Below the pieces are notes generated by a model. It was not told the origin of the DNA. It made no database searches and saw only the letters and a program-made list of their open reading frames with translations. The position numbers were made by a program, and so were the translations under genes. Below, piece by piece: positions 44,704 through 54,900 of a stretch of 64,000 nt of DNA. Source of the stretch: Muriicola soli (lineage in GTDB: Bacteria; Bacteroidota; Bacteroidia; Flavobacteriales; Flavobacteriaceae); NCBI RefSeq assembly GCF_004139715.1, contig NZ_CP035544.1, positions 3,003,494 through 3,067,493 of the forward strand, read 5' to 3'. Numbering within the stretch: the first letter of the stretch is position 1; each line of letters opens with the position of its first letter.

Positions 44704-47187
44704 ATGTACGTAGTAAAAAGAGACGGTAGAAAAGAACCCATGATGTTCGACAAGATCACGGCCAGGGTTCGAAAATTATGTTATGGCCTTAACGATCTTG
44801 TAGATCCTGTAAAAGTGGCCATGAGGGTTATTGAGGGCCTTTATGATGGAGTGACCACTTCAGAGCTCGATAATCTGGCTGCTGAGATTGCCGCAACTCT
44901 AACTACTGCACACCCTGATTACGCAAAGCTGGCGGCCCGAATCTCGGTATCCAACTTGCATAAAAATACGAAGAAGTCCTTCTCCGAAACCATGAAGGAC
45001 CTTTATGAATATGTCAATCCGAGAACTGGAAAGAAAGCACCTTTGCTTTCCGATGAGGTATTCAAAGTGGTTTCCGAAAACGCTGATATGCTCGATTCCA
45101 CAATTATTTACAACCGGGACTTTGGCTATGATTATTTTGGTTTTAAAACCCTTGAGCGCTCATACTTGCTAAAATTAAACGGAAAGATAGCTGAGCGCCC
45201 TCAGCATATGTTGATGCGGGTGGCAGTAGGGATACATCTCGACGATTTGGATTCGGCAATCGAGACTTATGAGCTCATGTCAAAAAAGTTTTTCACCCAT
45301 GCCACCCCAACCCTTTTTAATTCGGGAACTCCGAAACCGCAGATGTCCTCTTGCTTTTTGCTGGCTATGAAAGATGACAGTATTGATGGTATCTATGACA
45401 CACTGAAAAATACAGCAAAAATCTCACAATCCGCTGGAGGTATAGGCCTGTCTATTCACAATATCAGAGCCACCGGGTCTTACATAGCGGGTACCAACGG
45501 CACCTCTAACGGTATCGTCCCGATGTTGCGTGTATTTAACGATACTGCGAGATATGTAGATCAGGGTGGGGGGAAAAGAAAAGGTAGTTTTGCCATTTAC
45601 GTAGAACCGTGGCATGCCGATATCTTTGAATTCCTGGAATTAAAAAAGAATCACGGAAAAGAAGAAATGCGGGCGCGTGACCTGTTCTACGCCATGTGGA
45701 TACCGGACCTATTTATGAAGCGTGTGGAAACCGACGGGGAATGGACGCTAATGTGCCCTAACGAATGCCCCGGACTTTTCACTCATCACAGTGAAGAATT
45801 CGAAGAATTGTACCTGAAGTATGAGAGTGAAGGGAAAGGAAGAAAAACTATACGTGCAAGGGAATTGTGGGAAAAGATCCTCGAGTCTCAGATAGAGACA
45901 GGAACTCCTTACATGCTCTATAAGGATGCGGCCAATCGCAAGAGTAACCAGAAAAACCTGGGGACCATAAGATCATCCAATTTGTGCACTGAGATAATGG
46001 AATACACCTCTCCCGACGAGGTGGCGGTTTGTAATCTTGCTTCCATTGCCTTGCCTATGTTTATAAAGAATGGAAGTTTTGATCACAAAGAACTTTTCAA
46101 GGTCACAAAACGAGTCACAAAAAATCTCAACAGGGTAATTGATCGCAACTACTACCCCGTTAAAGAGGCCGAAAATTCCAACATGAGACACAGGCCTATT
46201 GGATTAGGTGTACAGGGACTTGCAGATGCTTTTATTGCGCTTCGTCTTCCGTTTACCAGTGATGAAGCAAAAAAGTTAAATCAGGATATTTTTGAAACGC
46301 TCTATTATGCGGCAGTGACTGCATCCATGGAAGCTGCCAAGGAAGAAGGACCTTATTCAACTTATAAAGGATCACCAATTTCCAAAGGTGAGTTTCAGCA
46401 CAATCTCTGGGGGATTAAGGATGAAGAATTATCCGGCCGATGGGACTGGGATAAATTGCGAAAAAACGTTAAAAAACACGGAGTTAGAAATTCGCTGCTT
46501 GTTGCGCCCATGCCAACTGCATCAACTTCTCAGATTCTAGGAAACAACGAATGTTTTGAACCGTATACTTCAAATATATACACCAGAAGAGTTCTCTCAG
46601 GCGAATTTATCGTGGTAAACAAACACCTTCTTGAGGATCTGGTTGAACTGGGCTTGTGGAACGAAAACCTGAAACAGGAACTGATGCGAGCTAATGGTTC
46701 AATTCAGCATATTGATAATATTCCTGAAGATATCAAGGAACTTTACAAAACGGTTTGGGAATTGAGCATGAAGGACATCATTGATATGTCCAGGCATCGC
46801 GGATACTTCATAGATCAAAGTCAGTCTCTGAACTTATTCATGGAAAATGCGAATTATTCAAAACTGACTTCCATGCATTTTTACGCCTGGAAAAGTGGCC
46901 TGAAAACGGGAATGTATTATCTGAGGACCAAAGCAGCAGTAGATGCTATTAAATTCACCCTGGACAATACTAAAAAGAAGGAAGTGCCAATTAGTGTTGC
47001 TGCAGAAGCCGAAGTACTGGCTGCTACTCCTGACCCCAAAGCTGCTGAAGCCATTCAAGTGAAGACTTCTCCGGTACAGGGAACAGAAGCCTCAACAGAA
47101 CCGATGTCACCGGAAGAAATGAAAGCGTTGATCGCACAGGCCAAAGCAGGTGAGGCTGATGATGATTGCCTCATGTGTGGTTCGTGA
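44704..47187 (+). CDS. nrdA: Ribonucleotide reductase class Ia, large (alpha) subunit
   Basis: An 827-residue catalytic subunit. The N-terminal ATP-cone ([20 protein letters not shown], about 1-95) gives allosteric control. Redox cysteines C217 (QMSSCFLL) and C443 (VAVCNLAS) flank the radical cysteine C428, with N426 and E430 in [10 protein letters not shown]. This is the same numbering pattern as in eukaryotic R1. The C-terminal CxxC, C822 and C825 in DDDCLMCGS, accepts electrons from thioredoxin or glutaredoxin. A linker rich in Pro, Ala and Glu separates this tail from the body. It forms a pair with nrdB. Confidence 0.97.
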   Translation: MYVVKRDGRKEPMMFDKITARVRKLCYGLNDLVDPVKVAMRVIEGLYDGVTTSELDNLAAEIAATLTTAHPDYAKLAARISVSNLHKNTKKSFSETMKDLYEYVNPRTGKKAPLLSDEVFKVVSENADMLDSTIIYNRDFGYDYFGFKTLERSYLLKLNGKIAERPQHMLMRVAVGIHLDDLDSAIETYELMSKKFFTHATPTLFNSGTPKPQMSSCFLLAMKDDSIDGIYDTLKNTAKISQSAGGIGLSIHNIRATGSYIAGTNGTSNGIVPMLRVFNDTARYVDQGGGKRKGSFAIYVEPWHADIFEFLELKKNHGKEEMRARDLFYAMWIPDLFMKRVETDGEWTLMCPNECPGLFTHHSEEFEELYLKYESEGKGRKTIRARELWEKILESQIETGTPYMLYKDAANRKSNQKNLGTIRSSNLCTEIMEYTSPDEVAVCNLASIALPMFIKNGSFDHKELFKVTKRVTKNLNRVIDRNYYPVKEAENSNMRHRPIGLGVQGLADAFIALRLPFTSDEAKKLNQDIFETLYYAAVTASMEAAKEEGPYSTYKGSPISKGEFQHNLWGIKDEELSGRWDWDKLRKNVKKHGVRNSLLVAPMPTASTSQILGNNECFEPYTSNIYTRRVLSGEFIVVNKHLLEDLVELGLWNENLKQELMRANGSIQHIDNIPEDIKELYKTVWELSMKDIIDMSRHRGYFIDQSQSLNLFMENANYSKLTSMHFYAWKSGLKTGMYYLRTKAAVDAIKFTLDNTKKKEVPISVAAEAEVLAATPDPKAAEAIQVKTSPVQGTEASTEPMSPEEMKALIAQAKAGEADDDCLMCGS

Positions 47188-47534
47188 TCGCAGATTTTAT
47201 TTCAAATCAGACCTCGAATTTTAAGCACTTATGCCTGAGGTATTAGAATAGTGTTTATTAAACTATACCCCGGATATCCTTCTCAATAATGGTTTCTGGG
47301 GTATTTTTATTCTGATGTATTGTCCGTCTAAGAATTGTTGATACGAGGCAATATGACTGTTTTGGCAATGAACAGCAGAGCCAAATAAATAAAGAGAAGT
47401 AAAAAATAGTGTTCCATAGCACATCGCCCTTCTTTTATATATACGGTGCTAAACGAAGTCACGGATCTTTTCTTATACCCCTTTTCCATAAAAGGAAAAA
47501 TTAAATCTCAATTACGAAGCCAACCTGAAGGTGA
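47188..47534. other. Gene-free stretch after nrdA
   Basis: About 350 bases between nrdA and the opposing isomerase gene. The first part holds the nrdA terminator (listed separately). The rest has no open frame, repeat or RNA gene that I can support. Confidence 0.5.
47265..47308 (+). terminator. Rho-independent terminator of nrdA
   Basis: ATACCCC (47265-47271) pairs with GGGGTAT (47298-47304) around a 26-base loop and is followed by TTTTATT. It ends the ribonucleotide reductase genes. Confidence 0.7.
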
Positions 47535-48455
47535 TCAAGGCTGTGGATCAACTATTTTATAAGCGTCAATTACCGCTCTTTCCCCAGAAATACCGGCTAT
47601 AGAATTACCGTGTTCCATGCCCAAAATTCCTTTAAAACCTTTATCGTAAATGAATTTGAAGACATTTTTATAGTTGATTTCTCCGCTATTAGGTTCATTT
47701 CTTCCCGGATTATCTCCTATTTGGAAATAGGCAATCTCGTCCCAGCAGGAATCGATATTCGGGATTAAATTACCCTCCTGGATTTGTTGATGATAGATGT
47801 CAAAAAGAATTTTACAGGAAGGTGAGTCTACGGCTTTACAGATCTCGTACGCCTGTGGACTTTCCGTAAGGAACAAGCCAGGATGATCTCTAAAATTCAA
47901 AGGTTCAAGGACCATGGTAATTCCGTGAGGCTCAAGGATAGCACTCGCTTGCTTTAAAGTTGTGATTACATGAGATGTTTGATAACCCATCCGAAGTCTA
48001 AGATCCCTGTGTCCCGGAACGACGGTCATCCATTTGGCGCCAACGCGCTTTGCAACTTCCACGGCATCCCGTATCTGCCCTAAAAACTCTTCCCTGTAGT
48101 CTTTATTTCCCGACGCCAGGTTTGGGGAATCCCAATAGATTTTATGAGCTACAAAAACGCCCATTGTCAATCCCCTTTCCTTCATAACGTTGGCTATTTC
48201 GTTTTGTACCTGTACCGGACGTTCCATCATTCCATTGTCTTCGAAAGCGGTGAAACCTTCATCTGCCATAAAATGAAGTTGGGCGATGGGATCTTCGCCG
48301 GCACTTTCTTGAAACATTCCGATATGGGGGGCATACTTCAGTTGAAAACGGTGAGCTGCGGTGTTTTTGGTGTAGTTCCCAAGGACAGAAAACCCTGTCA
48401 GGGACAGGGTTCCGGTGGCTAAAGCCGTATTTTGAATGAATGTTCTTCTTTTCAA
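47535..48455 (-). CDS. Tat-exported TIM-barrel protein of the hydroxypyruvate isomerase type
   Basis: A 306-residue protein with a twin-arginine signal (MKRRTFIQNTALATGTLSL). The mature part matches AP endonuclease 2/hydroxypyruvate isomerase-type barrels. Metal-binding acidic and histidine residues are seen in VVPGHRD, LEPLNFRDHPGLFL, ILFDIYHQQ and GMEHGNS. It is the third gene of the leftward operon with the GMC oxidoreductase and subunit 3, 10 bases after the latter. A periplasmic isomerase or epimerase acting on the oxidised sugar is the likely role, by context only. Confidence 0.82.
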   Translation of the reverse strand: MKRRTFIQNTALATGTLSLTGFSVLGNYTKNTAAHRFQLKYAPHIGMFQESAGEDPIAQLHFMADEGFTAFEDNGMMERPVQVQNEIANVMKERGLTMGVFVAHKIYWDSPNLASGNKDYREEFLGQIRDAVEVAKRVGAKWMTVVPGHRDLRLRMGYQTSHVITTLKQASAILEPHGITMVLEPLNFRDHPGLFLTESPQAYEICKAVDSPSCKILFDIYHQQIQEGNLIPNIDSCWDEIAYFQIGDNPGRNEPNSGEINYKNVFKFIYDKGFKGILGMEHGNSIAGISGERAVIDAYKIVDPQP

Positions 48456-48465
48456 TCCAATTTAA

Positions 48466-49113
48466 TTAAAGGGACCAATCTTTTCCGCCCGTGAGCTCGT
48501 TGAGGTCACCACAACCTATATATTCACCAGGAACAGGGAGATAAACTAAGACATTCTCACCAACATATTCTGAGGTTTTATATCCCCAGATGGTCATATC
48601 ACGAAGATTTTTAGAAAAGGAATAACGCATAACCTCATCCGGCACTGCTTCATTTTCTCCTTTAGCTGCGGCGGAAGTATTCTTAATCATCAGTTCCTCA
48701 TTCTCGATAATCTCTTCTTCTGAGATCTGTAAGGTTTTCGCAAAGATGGGTTCCAGGTCTTCTGCAGTGAGCTCCTCAGCTTTTTCCTTTCCTGTCTCAC
48801 TCAGGGCATTCTGAATAAATTTGTTGAGAGAAAGCTTTGTCATATCTTGCTGAACTTCTTCCATGATCTCATTGGTGAACCGATCAATGAAAACATGTAC
48901 ATTGACTTCTGAAGCCGAAGGAGTATCAGTTTTAGGTAAGATAATATCTACCAGTTTGATGATTACATTGCCTTCTTCCTTGGTGAAAAAATCAGGTGTC
49001 CAATCTACAGCCTTCACATCATTACACCCCTGTACGAGGGATAAAAGGGTAGGGGTGGCGATAGAATATCCTAAGGCCAGTCCCATATTTTTTAATGCTA
49101 TTCTTCTATCCAT
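48466..49113 (-). CDS. Gluconate 2-dehydrogenase subunit 3 family protein
   Basis: A 215-residue protein with a Tat signal (MDRRIALKNMGLALGYSIAT) that may be followed by a cysteine, LSLVQGC, allowing lipid anchoring. The mature part is helical with LVDIILPKTDTPSASEVNVH, typical of the small subunit of membrane-linked FAD sugar dehydrogenases. This subunit carries the Tat signal for the catalytic GMC partner, which has none. The gene overlaps the GMC stop by one base. No cytochrome c subunit gene is nearby, so the electron acceptor is unclear. Confidence 0.9.
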   Translation of the reverse strand: MDRRIALKNMGLALGYSIATPTLLSLVQGCNDVKAVDWTPDFFTKEEGNVIIKLVDIILPKTDTPSASEVNVHVFIDRFTNEIMEEVQQDMTKLSLNKFIQNALSETGKEKAEELTAEDLEPIFAKTLQISEEEIIENEELMIKNTSAAAKGENEAVPDEVMRYSFSKNLRDMTIWGYKTSEYVGENVLVYLPVPGEYIGCGDLNELTGGKDWSL

Positions 49114-50831
49114 TACAAGAGTCCTTTTTTAAGTTGTTCTGCCGCGTGATTTGCAGCTCGTGCCGTAAAGGCCATATAGGTTAATGAAGGATTGACACAG
49201 GCAGCGGAGGTCATAAATGCCCCATCAGTAACGTACACATTTTTTACTGCATGTACCTGGTTGTATCCGTTGAGCACTGAAGTTTTGGGATCACGTCCCA
49301 TTCTTGCCGTTCCCATTTCGTGAATTCCAAGGCCTAGAGCCCCAGGCCTGTCAAATGCCTGAACATCCCGCAAGCCTGCTTTAGAGAGCATTTCATAGGC
49401 TTGCTCTTTCATGTCTTCGCGCATATTCCATTCATTTTCCTGGAATTCCGCATCGAAGGTTACAGTGGGGAGTCCCCATTGATCCAAATTGTCATAATTC
49501 ATGGTCATACGGTTATCCTCGTGGGGTAAAACCTCTCCGAAGCCTCCCATTCCAAATGTCCACCCTCCGGGTTTAAGAATGGCTTCTTTCAGGTCTTTAC
49601 CATGTGAGAGTTCTGAGACCACTTCTTCCCAATTACCTCTGCTGCCACTTCCCTGATAGCCATATCCCCGTTTAAAGGTTTTCATATTCGACTTACCACC
49701 GAGATTACGGAATCTGGGGACATAAATACCGTTGGGTTTACGCCCCTTAAAATATTTATCCTCATAGCCGTCAAGTTTCCCTGCGGCTCCAACACCTAAA
49801 TGGTGGTCCATGATATTTCTTCCTAATTGATCAGAGTCGTTCCCCATGCCATTGGGAAAACGATCAGATCTGGATTGCATTAGAATGGCTGTAGAAGCCA
49901 TTGACGAAGCACACAGGAAGATCACTTTTGCCTTAAACTCAAAAGTCTCCTTGGTTACCCTGTCTATTACTTTTACCCCGGTCGCTTTTTTAGTATCTGG
50001 ATCATAAATGACCTCATGAACGATCGAATCGGGCCGTAAAGTCATATTTCCTGTAGCTTCTGCTGCAGGAAGTGTAGAAGAATTACTGCTGAAGTAAGCT
50101 CCGAAAGGACAGCCTCTTATACAGCGGTTTCGGTATTGACATTTGCTTCTGCCATCACCTTCAAATTTTTTACTGCTATTGATATGCGCAACCCTACCCG
50201 CGGTAATTACCCGGCCGTCGAATTTTTCGGCAACTTTTTCCCTTACGTGTTGTTCTGCACAATTGAGCTCCATCATGGGCTCAAATACACTGTCGGGTAA
50301 CTGCGGAAGCCCGAGGGCTTCTCCTGAAATACCAACGTAGGTCTCTACCTTGGTGTACCAGGGGGCAATATCTTTGTAGCGAACTGGCCAGTCTACGGCT
50401 ATGCCTTCTTTTTTATTCGCCTCGAAATCGATATCACTCCATCTGTAACTATGCCGACCCCAAAGCAGGGATCTTCCCCCCACGTGATAGCCACGCATCC
50501 AGTCGAAACGCTTGGTTTCATTATAAGGGTGTTCCAGGTCATTGACAAACCAAAAATTGTGGGGAGCCCTAACTGTATATCCTGTTCGTGCCTGTTTAAA
50601 TTGTTTGGCAACTTCTTCAGGGGATAGTTCTCCGTTATTGGGAAAGTCCCAGGTATCCATGTTGGCGGTGGGGTAATCTTCACGGTGTTTAACCATTCGC
50701 CCGCGCTCCAGGACAAGTGTCTTCAATCCGTTCTCACATAATTCCTTAGCGGCCCATCCTCCACTTATTCCTGTCCCAACTACTATGGCATCATAGGAAT
50801 CCTGTTCTTCATTGTAGTAAAATTTACTCAT
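49113..50831 (-). CDS. GMC-family FAD oxidoreductase (sugar dehydrogenase catalytic subunit), copy 1
   Basis: A 572-residue flavoprotein. The FAD-binding motif is AIVVGTGISGGWAAKEL near residue 15. A cysteine cluster, C231-x5-C237-x3-C241 (KCQYRNRCIRGCPFGAYFSS), resembles the Cys-rich site of FAD glucose and gluconate dehydrogenases that can hold a [3Fe-4S] cluster. The active-site end has GIHEMGTARMG and CVNPSLTYMA. It lacks its own signal peptide and should be exported bound to the subunit 3 protein encoded next. Oxidation of a sugar C3 hydroxyl is inferred from the locus. Confidence 0.88.
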   Translation of the reverse strand: MSKFYYNEEQDSYDAIVVGTGISGGWAAKELCENGLKTLVLERGRMVKHREDYPTANMDTWDFPNNGELSPEEVAKQFKQARTGYTVRAPHNFWFVNDLEHPYNETKRFDWMRGYHVGGRSLLWGRHSYRWSDIDFEANKKEGIAVDWPVRYKDIAPWYTKVETYVGISGEALGLPQLPDSVFEPMMELNCAEQHVREKVAEKFDGRVITAGRVAHINSSKKFEGDGRSKCQYRNRCIRGCPFGAYFSSNSSTLPAAEATGNMTLRPDSIVHEVIYDPDTKKATGVKVIDRVTKETFEFKAKVIFLCASSMASTAILMQSRSDRFPNGMGNDSDQLGRNIMDHHLGVGAAGKLDGYEDKYFKGRKPNGIYVPRFRNLGGKSNMKTFKRGYGYQGSGSRGNWEEVVSELSHGKDLKEAILKPGGWTFGMGGFGEVLPHEDNRMTMNYDNLDQWGLPTVTFDAEFQENEWNMREDMKEQAYEMLSKAGLRDVQAFDRPGALGLGIHEMGTARMGRDPKTSVLNGYNQVHAVKNVYVTDGAFMTSAACVNPSLTYMAFTARAANHAAEQLKKGLL

Positions 50832-51049
50832 CTAAATCTATAGTTTGAAAGCTAAATGTATTAAATATAAAATTAATTTTCTACATTTAAACGGCCTTAT
50901 TACTGAGGATTCCGTGTTAAAAACAGGAATAGTCAGCAATAATATTATTTATCTCAATACTACCTTGCACAGGCCATATATTAACAAGAGAATGAGATCC
51001 AAAGGTTTTACCATTTGTAATTTTCTTTTAACCCAACAGATAAACAGAG

Positions 51050-52045
51050 ATGAAAAGGAGGAGATTTGTCAGAAATACAGCGGCTGCAGGCTTAGGACTG
51101 GCGGTTGTAGGAATGTACGGTTGTAAACAAGCCAAGAAGGAAGCATCGGGAGTAATGGAAGAGATCGAGGAATTGAGCGAACCTTTCTTTAAGCTTTCAC
51201 TGGCACAATGGTCTGTACACAGAATGATCTGGAACGGAGAGATGGATCCCTATGATTTTGCGGCCAAGGCAAAAGAATGGGGCTTCTCAGGGCTGGAATA
51301 CGTAAGTCAGTTATATGACAAGGAACTCAGTGAATCAGATTACAGCGCTGAAGCAATGGCCGCCTTTGTTGCCCGATGCAATTCGGAAGCAGAGAAACAT
51401 GGTCTTGAAAATGTCCTCATTATGATTGACAGGCAGGGTGACCTTGCTACTACCGATAAAGCAGAGAGAATGTCAGCCGTGGAGAATCACCACAAATGGG
51501 TAGATGCAGCCCAAGCAATGGGATGTCATGCCATTAGGGTAAATCTGTCTGGCAGCACCGAGCCCGATACATGGGTAGCGAATTCTGTTGACGGACTTAC
51601 CCGGTTAGCGACTTATGCCAAGGATAAGAACATTAATATACTGGTAGAGAATCACGGAGGATTGTCCTCAAATGCGGCTATGCTCGCTGAGGTCATGACA
51701 AAAGTAAATATGGACAATTGTGGGACACTTCCCGATTTTGGTAATTTCTGTATTCGTAGAAATGATCCTGCAGATTATAGAAGTGGTTGTGCGGAAATGT
51801 ACGACCTCTACAAAGGAGTGGAAGAATTGATGCCTTTTGCCAAGGCCGTAAGTGCAAAATCACACAATTTTGATGAAGACGGAAACGAAACTGAAATAGA
51901 CTACACTATAATGCTGCAGATTGTCAAGGATGCCGGCTATACAGGCTATATTGGTGTAGAATATGAAGGGAACGAACTGGAGGAAACTAAAGGGATAATG
52001 GCTACCAAAGAATTGATGCTGAAATCAGCATCAGAATTGACATAA
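51050..52045 (+). CDS. Tat-exported lipoprotein TIM-barrel sugar isomerase/epimerase-like protein
   Basis: A 331-residue protein with a signal that has both a twin-arginine start (MKRRRFVRNTAAAG) and a cysteine in VGMYGC, so it may be a Tat-exported lipoprotein. The barrel carries LVENHGGLSS, GTLPDFGNFC and VSAKSHNFDEDG. It lies 218 bases from the divergent GMC operon and starts the rightward operon of the locus. The reaction on an oxidised sugar is inferred from the neighbours. Confidence 0.8.
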   Translation: MKRRRFVRNTAAAGLGLAVVGMYGCKQAKKEASGVMEEIEELSEPFFKLSLAQWSVHRMIWNGEMDPYDFAAKAKEWGFSGLEYVSQLYDKELSESDYSAEAMAAFVARCNSEAEKHGLENVLIMIDRQGDLATTDKAERMSAVENHHKWVDAAQAMGCHAIRVNLSGSTEPDTWVANSVDGLTRLATYAKDKNINILVENHGGLSSNAAMLAEVMTKVNMDNCGTLPDFGNFCIRRNDPADYRSGCAEMYDLYKGVEELMPFAKAVSAKSHNFDEDGNETEIDYTIMLQIVKDAGYTGYIGVEYEGNELEETKGIMATKELMLKSASELT

Positions 52046-52060
52046 TACCGAGACATACTT

Positions 52061-52504
52061 ATGGAAGAATTCTTTAATGAGCTCTTTGATTACAACTTTT
52101 TCAGTAATAAGCAACTAATCGAAGCCTGTCGTAATTTGGAGGAAGTGCCCAAAGAAAGTATCAGGCTTTTCAGCCATATTCTCAATGCACATCAGATATG
52201 GAATGCGAGGATTATTGGAGCTCAACCGGATTTTGGAGTTTGGGATGAACATCCCCTTGAATCATGGGAAGATATCCACTACGAAAATCAGCGCAACACC
52301 TTTGAGATCATCACGAATTCTGATGATTATGAAGCGCGGATTGATTATCAAAATTCCGAAGGCCGCTTATTTACCAATACGATACAAGACATGCTCTTTC
52401 ATATTATCAATCACTCAACCCATCATCGAGCACAGATTTTGGCTAATTTCAGGGCTAAAGGTCTCGAGCCGGTTTCCCTCGACTACGTATTTTACAAACG
52501 ATAA
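52061..52504 (+). CDS. DinB-like (DfsB) family protein
   Basis: A 147-residue four-helix-bundle protein. Histidines that form a metal site are in LFSHILNAHQIWNARI near residue 36 and in HIINHSTHHRAQIL near residue 116, the typical DinB/YfiT positions. Metal-dependent thiol transfer is known for some members, but no substrate can be set here. It starts 15 bases after the isomerase-like gene and 18 before the permease gene, so it is inside the sugar operon, although its role there is unclear. Confidence 0.85.
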   Translation: MEEFFNELFDYNFFSNKQLIEACRNLEEVPKESIRLFSHILNAHQIWNARIIGAQPDFGVWDEHPLESWEDIHYENQRNTFEIITNSDDYEARIDYQNSEGRLFTNTIQDMLFHIINHSTHHRAQILANFRAKGLEPVSLDYVFYKR

Positions 52505-52522
52505 TCATTTAAACCAAACCGA

Positions 52523-53752
52523 ATGAACACCAAAATCAAAATACAATTGTCCTTTATGATGTTCCTGGAATTTTTTATCTGGGGTGGGTGGTTTGTTACC
52601 CTGGGCACCTTTTTGGGAGACAACTTAAAAGCGAGTGGGGGAGAGATTGCCATGGCATTCTCTACGCAATCCTGGGGAGCTATCATTGCACCCTTTATCA
52701 TAGGTCTTATTGCAGATCGGTATTTCAATGCGGAGCGAATTCTCGGTGTCTTACACCTCTTAGGGGCCCTTTTAATGTACCAGATGTACAGTGCAGATGA
52801 TTTTGCGATATTTTATCCTTACGTATTGGGATATATGATCATCTATATGCCTACCCTGGCCTTGGTTAATTCAATTTCCTTCAATCAGATGAAGGATCCG
52901 GCTAAAGAGTTTGCTTTTGTAAGAGTTTTTGGAACTATAGGATGGATAGTGGCAGGCCTGATTATCAGTTATGTCTTCCTTTGGGATTCTGCTGAGGCCA
53001 GAGCTGATGGGTTGCTTAAAAACACCTTTTTAATGGTAGCAATTGCTTCTGCTGTACTGGGGTTGTTTAGTTTTAGCTTACCGAAAACTCCTCCTACGGC
53101 AATTAAAGATGGCAATGTTAATATTTCTACCATCCTCGGGCTTGATGCTCTTAAACTATTAAAAGATCGAAATTTCCTGATCTTTTTCATCTCCTCAGTA
53201 TTGATCTGTATCCCTCTGGCATTTTACTACCAAAATGCGAATCCGTTCCTGGCCGAAATAGGGATGGAAAACCCTACGGGAAAAATGACTTTAGGACAGG
53301 CATCAGAGGTATTGTTTATGTTGCTGCTTCCCTTCTTTTTTAAGCGATTTGGATTTAAGATGACCATTATCGCAGGGATGCTGGCATGGACCATTCGTTA
53401 TTTACTCTTTGCCTACGGCAACGCAGGTGACCTCGCATTTATGCTTATCATTGGGATCGCACTACACGGTATATGCTATGATTTCTTCTTTGTATCGGGC
53501 CAGATCTATACGGATTCAAAGGCAGGAGAGAAATTTAAAAGTGCAGCACAAGGGTTGATTACCCTGGCAACATACGGCTTCGGTATGCTTATCGGTTTTT
53601 GGGTAGCGGGTAAGATATCCGACATGTATCTGGTTTCCGATAACGTTCATGACTGGACCAATATCTGGACCTTCCCGGCCATTTTCGCCTTTGTGGTCAT
53701 GGCCCTTTTTGCTATATTTTTCAAAAATGAAGTTATTGAATACAAAAAATAG
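52523..53752 (+). CDS. NupG-type MFS transporter (nucleoside/sugar permease)
   Basis: A 409-residue inner-membrane protein with 12 hydrophobic segments. The N-terminus MNTKIKIQLSFMMFLEFFIWGGWF and the AFSTQSWGAIIAPFIIGLIADRYF loop are typical of the nucleoside:H+ symporter family (NupG/XapB). In Bacteroidota these are also common in sugar-oxidation loci, so the cargo could be a free or oxidised sugar. It is 8 bases before the Gfo/Idh gene and is the only transporter of the locus. Confidence 0.88.
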   Translation: MNTKIKIQLSFMMFLEFFIWGGWFVTLGTFLGDNLKASGGEIAMAFSTQSWGAIIAPFIIGLIADRYFNAERILGVLHLLGALLMYQMYSADDFAIFYPYVLGYMIIYMPTLALVNSISFNQMKDPAKEFAFVRVFGTIGWIVAGLIISYVFLWDSAEARADGLLKNTFLMVAIASAVLGLFSFSLPKTPPTAIKDGNVNISTILGLDALKLLKDRNFLIFFISSVLICIPLAFYYQNANPFLAEIGMENPTGKMTLGQASEVLFMLLLPFFFKRFGFKMTIIAGMLAWTIRYLLFAYGNAGDLAFMLIIGIALHGICYDFFFVSGQIYTDSKAGEKFKSAAQGLITLATYGFGMLIGFWVAGKISDMYLVSDNVHDWTNIWTFPAIFAFVVMALFAIFFKNEVIEYKK

Positions 53753-53760
53753 AAACTGAA

Positions 53761-54900
53761 ATGCCGAAGAAAATAAGATTAGGAATATTAGGAGGAGGTG
53801 GAGATTCACTGATCGGGGTACTGCACAGGGTCGCTTCCTTTATCAATGACAACTACTCAATAACCGGGGCAGTTTTCAATGCCAATTATGAAGATAATTT
53901 GTCCTTTGCCAAAGAAATAGACGTGCCTACAGATCGTATCTATAAGGATTTTGATACGCTTGTAGAGGAGGAAATGAAACTTCCAAAGGAGGAACGAATT
54001 CAGGTTTGTGCCATCCTTACCCCCAATTTTCTGCACTTTCCCATGGCAAAAAAATTGCTGGATAACGGATTTCACGTGATCTGTGAAAAGCCTATGACCA
54101 CCACATATGAGGAAGCTAAAATCCTGAGGGATGCTCATAAGAAAGCGGGGACCGTGTTTGCAGTAACGCATACGTATACCGGCTATCCAATGGTAAGGCA
54201 GATCAGGGAAATGATCAAGGCCGGTGAGTTGGGAAAAATACACAAAGTAGATGCCAGATATTACCAGGGTTGGATCAACCCCATCATCCACGATAAGGCA
54301 AAACGATCTACTGTATGGCGGCTCGATCCTAAGAAAGCAGGGATAAGCTCATGTATGGGCGACATTGGTGTGCATGCCTTCAACCTTGTAGAATACACCA
54401 CGGGATTAAAGATCAAGTCATTACTTTGCGACTTTAACTACCTCTATAGTGACAATCAAATGGATGTTGATGGTACGGCCCTTATCAGGATAGGAGAACA
54501 TGTTAAAGGGGTTATTAGGGCAAGTCAGGTTGCGACAGGTGAAGAAAATGGTTTGGCCATCAGGATCTACGGGGACAAATTCGGTTTGTTGTGGGAGCAG
54601 GAAAATCCCAATTTCCTGTACAAGATCAGCGATACAGAACCCATGGAAGTTTATAAACCAGGACATGCCTATAACAGTGCGTTATCTCTGGACGGTACAA
54701 AACTACCGCCAGGACATCCGGAAGGGATCTTCGATTCTATGGCGAACATATACCTGGGGGTTGCAAAAGCCATCCGGGGTATTGATTACAACGACGGAGA
54801 GTTCCCAACGATGACCGATGGGGTTCGCGGCTTGAATTTTATCGAAGCTACCGTTGAGTCACACAAAGGAGGAAATGTATGGGTTGAGCTGGACGATTAA
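53761..54900 (+). CDS. Gfo/Idh/MocA family oxidoreductase, cytoplasmic
   Basis: A 379-residue NAD(P)-dependent dehydrogenase with no signal. The Rossmann motif is RLGILGGGGDSLIG near residue 5, and the catalytic lysine lies in CEKPMTTTYEEAK near residue 112. The substrate domain follows with GDIGVHAFNLVEY. Such enzymes oxidise or reduce sugar hydroxyls, including C3. As the cytoplasmic member of the locus it may reduce a 3-keto sugar or oxidise an imported one. Its stop is directly next to the opposing ASCH gene. Confidence 0.88.
   Translation: MPKKIRLGILGGGGDSLIGVLHRVASFINDNYSITGAVFNANYEDNLSFAKEIDVPTDRIYKDFDTLVEEEMKLPKEERIQVCAILTPNFLHFPMAKKLLDNGFHVICEKPMTTTYEEAKILRDAHKKAGTVFAVTHTYTGYPMVRQIREMIKAGELGKIHKVDARYYQGWINPIIHDKAKRSTVWRLDPKKAGISSCMGDIGVHAFNLVEYTTGLKIKSLLCDFNYLYSDNQMDVDGTALIRIGEHVKGVIRASQVATGEENGLAIRIYGDKFGLLWEQENPNFLYKISDTEPMEVYKPGHAYNSALSLDGTKLPPGHPEGIFDSMANIYLGVAKAIRGIDYNDGEFPTMTDGVRGLNFIEATVESHKGGNVWVELDD

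Noticed and set aside
47188..47534. RNA gene after nrdA
   Set aside because: Only the terminator hairpin is structured; no tRNA cloverleaf or conserved RNA core is seen.
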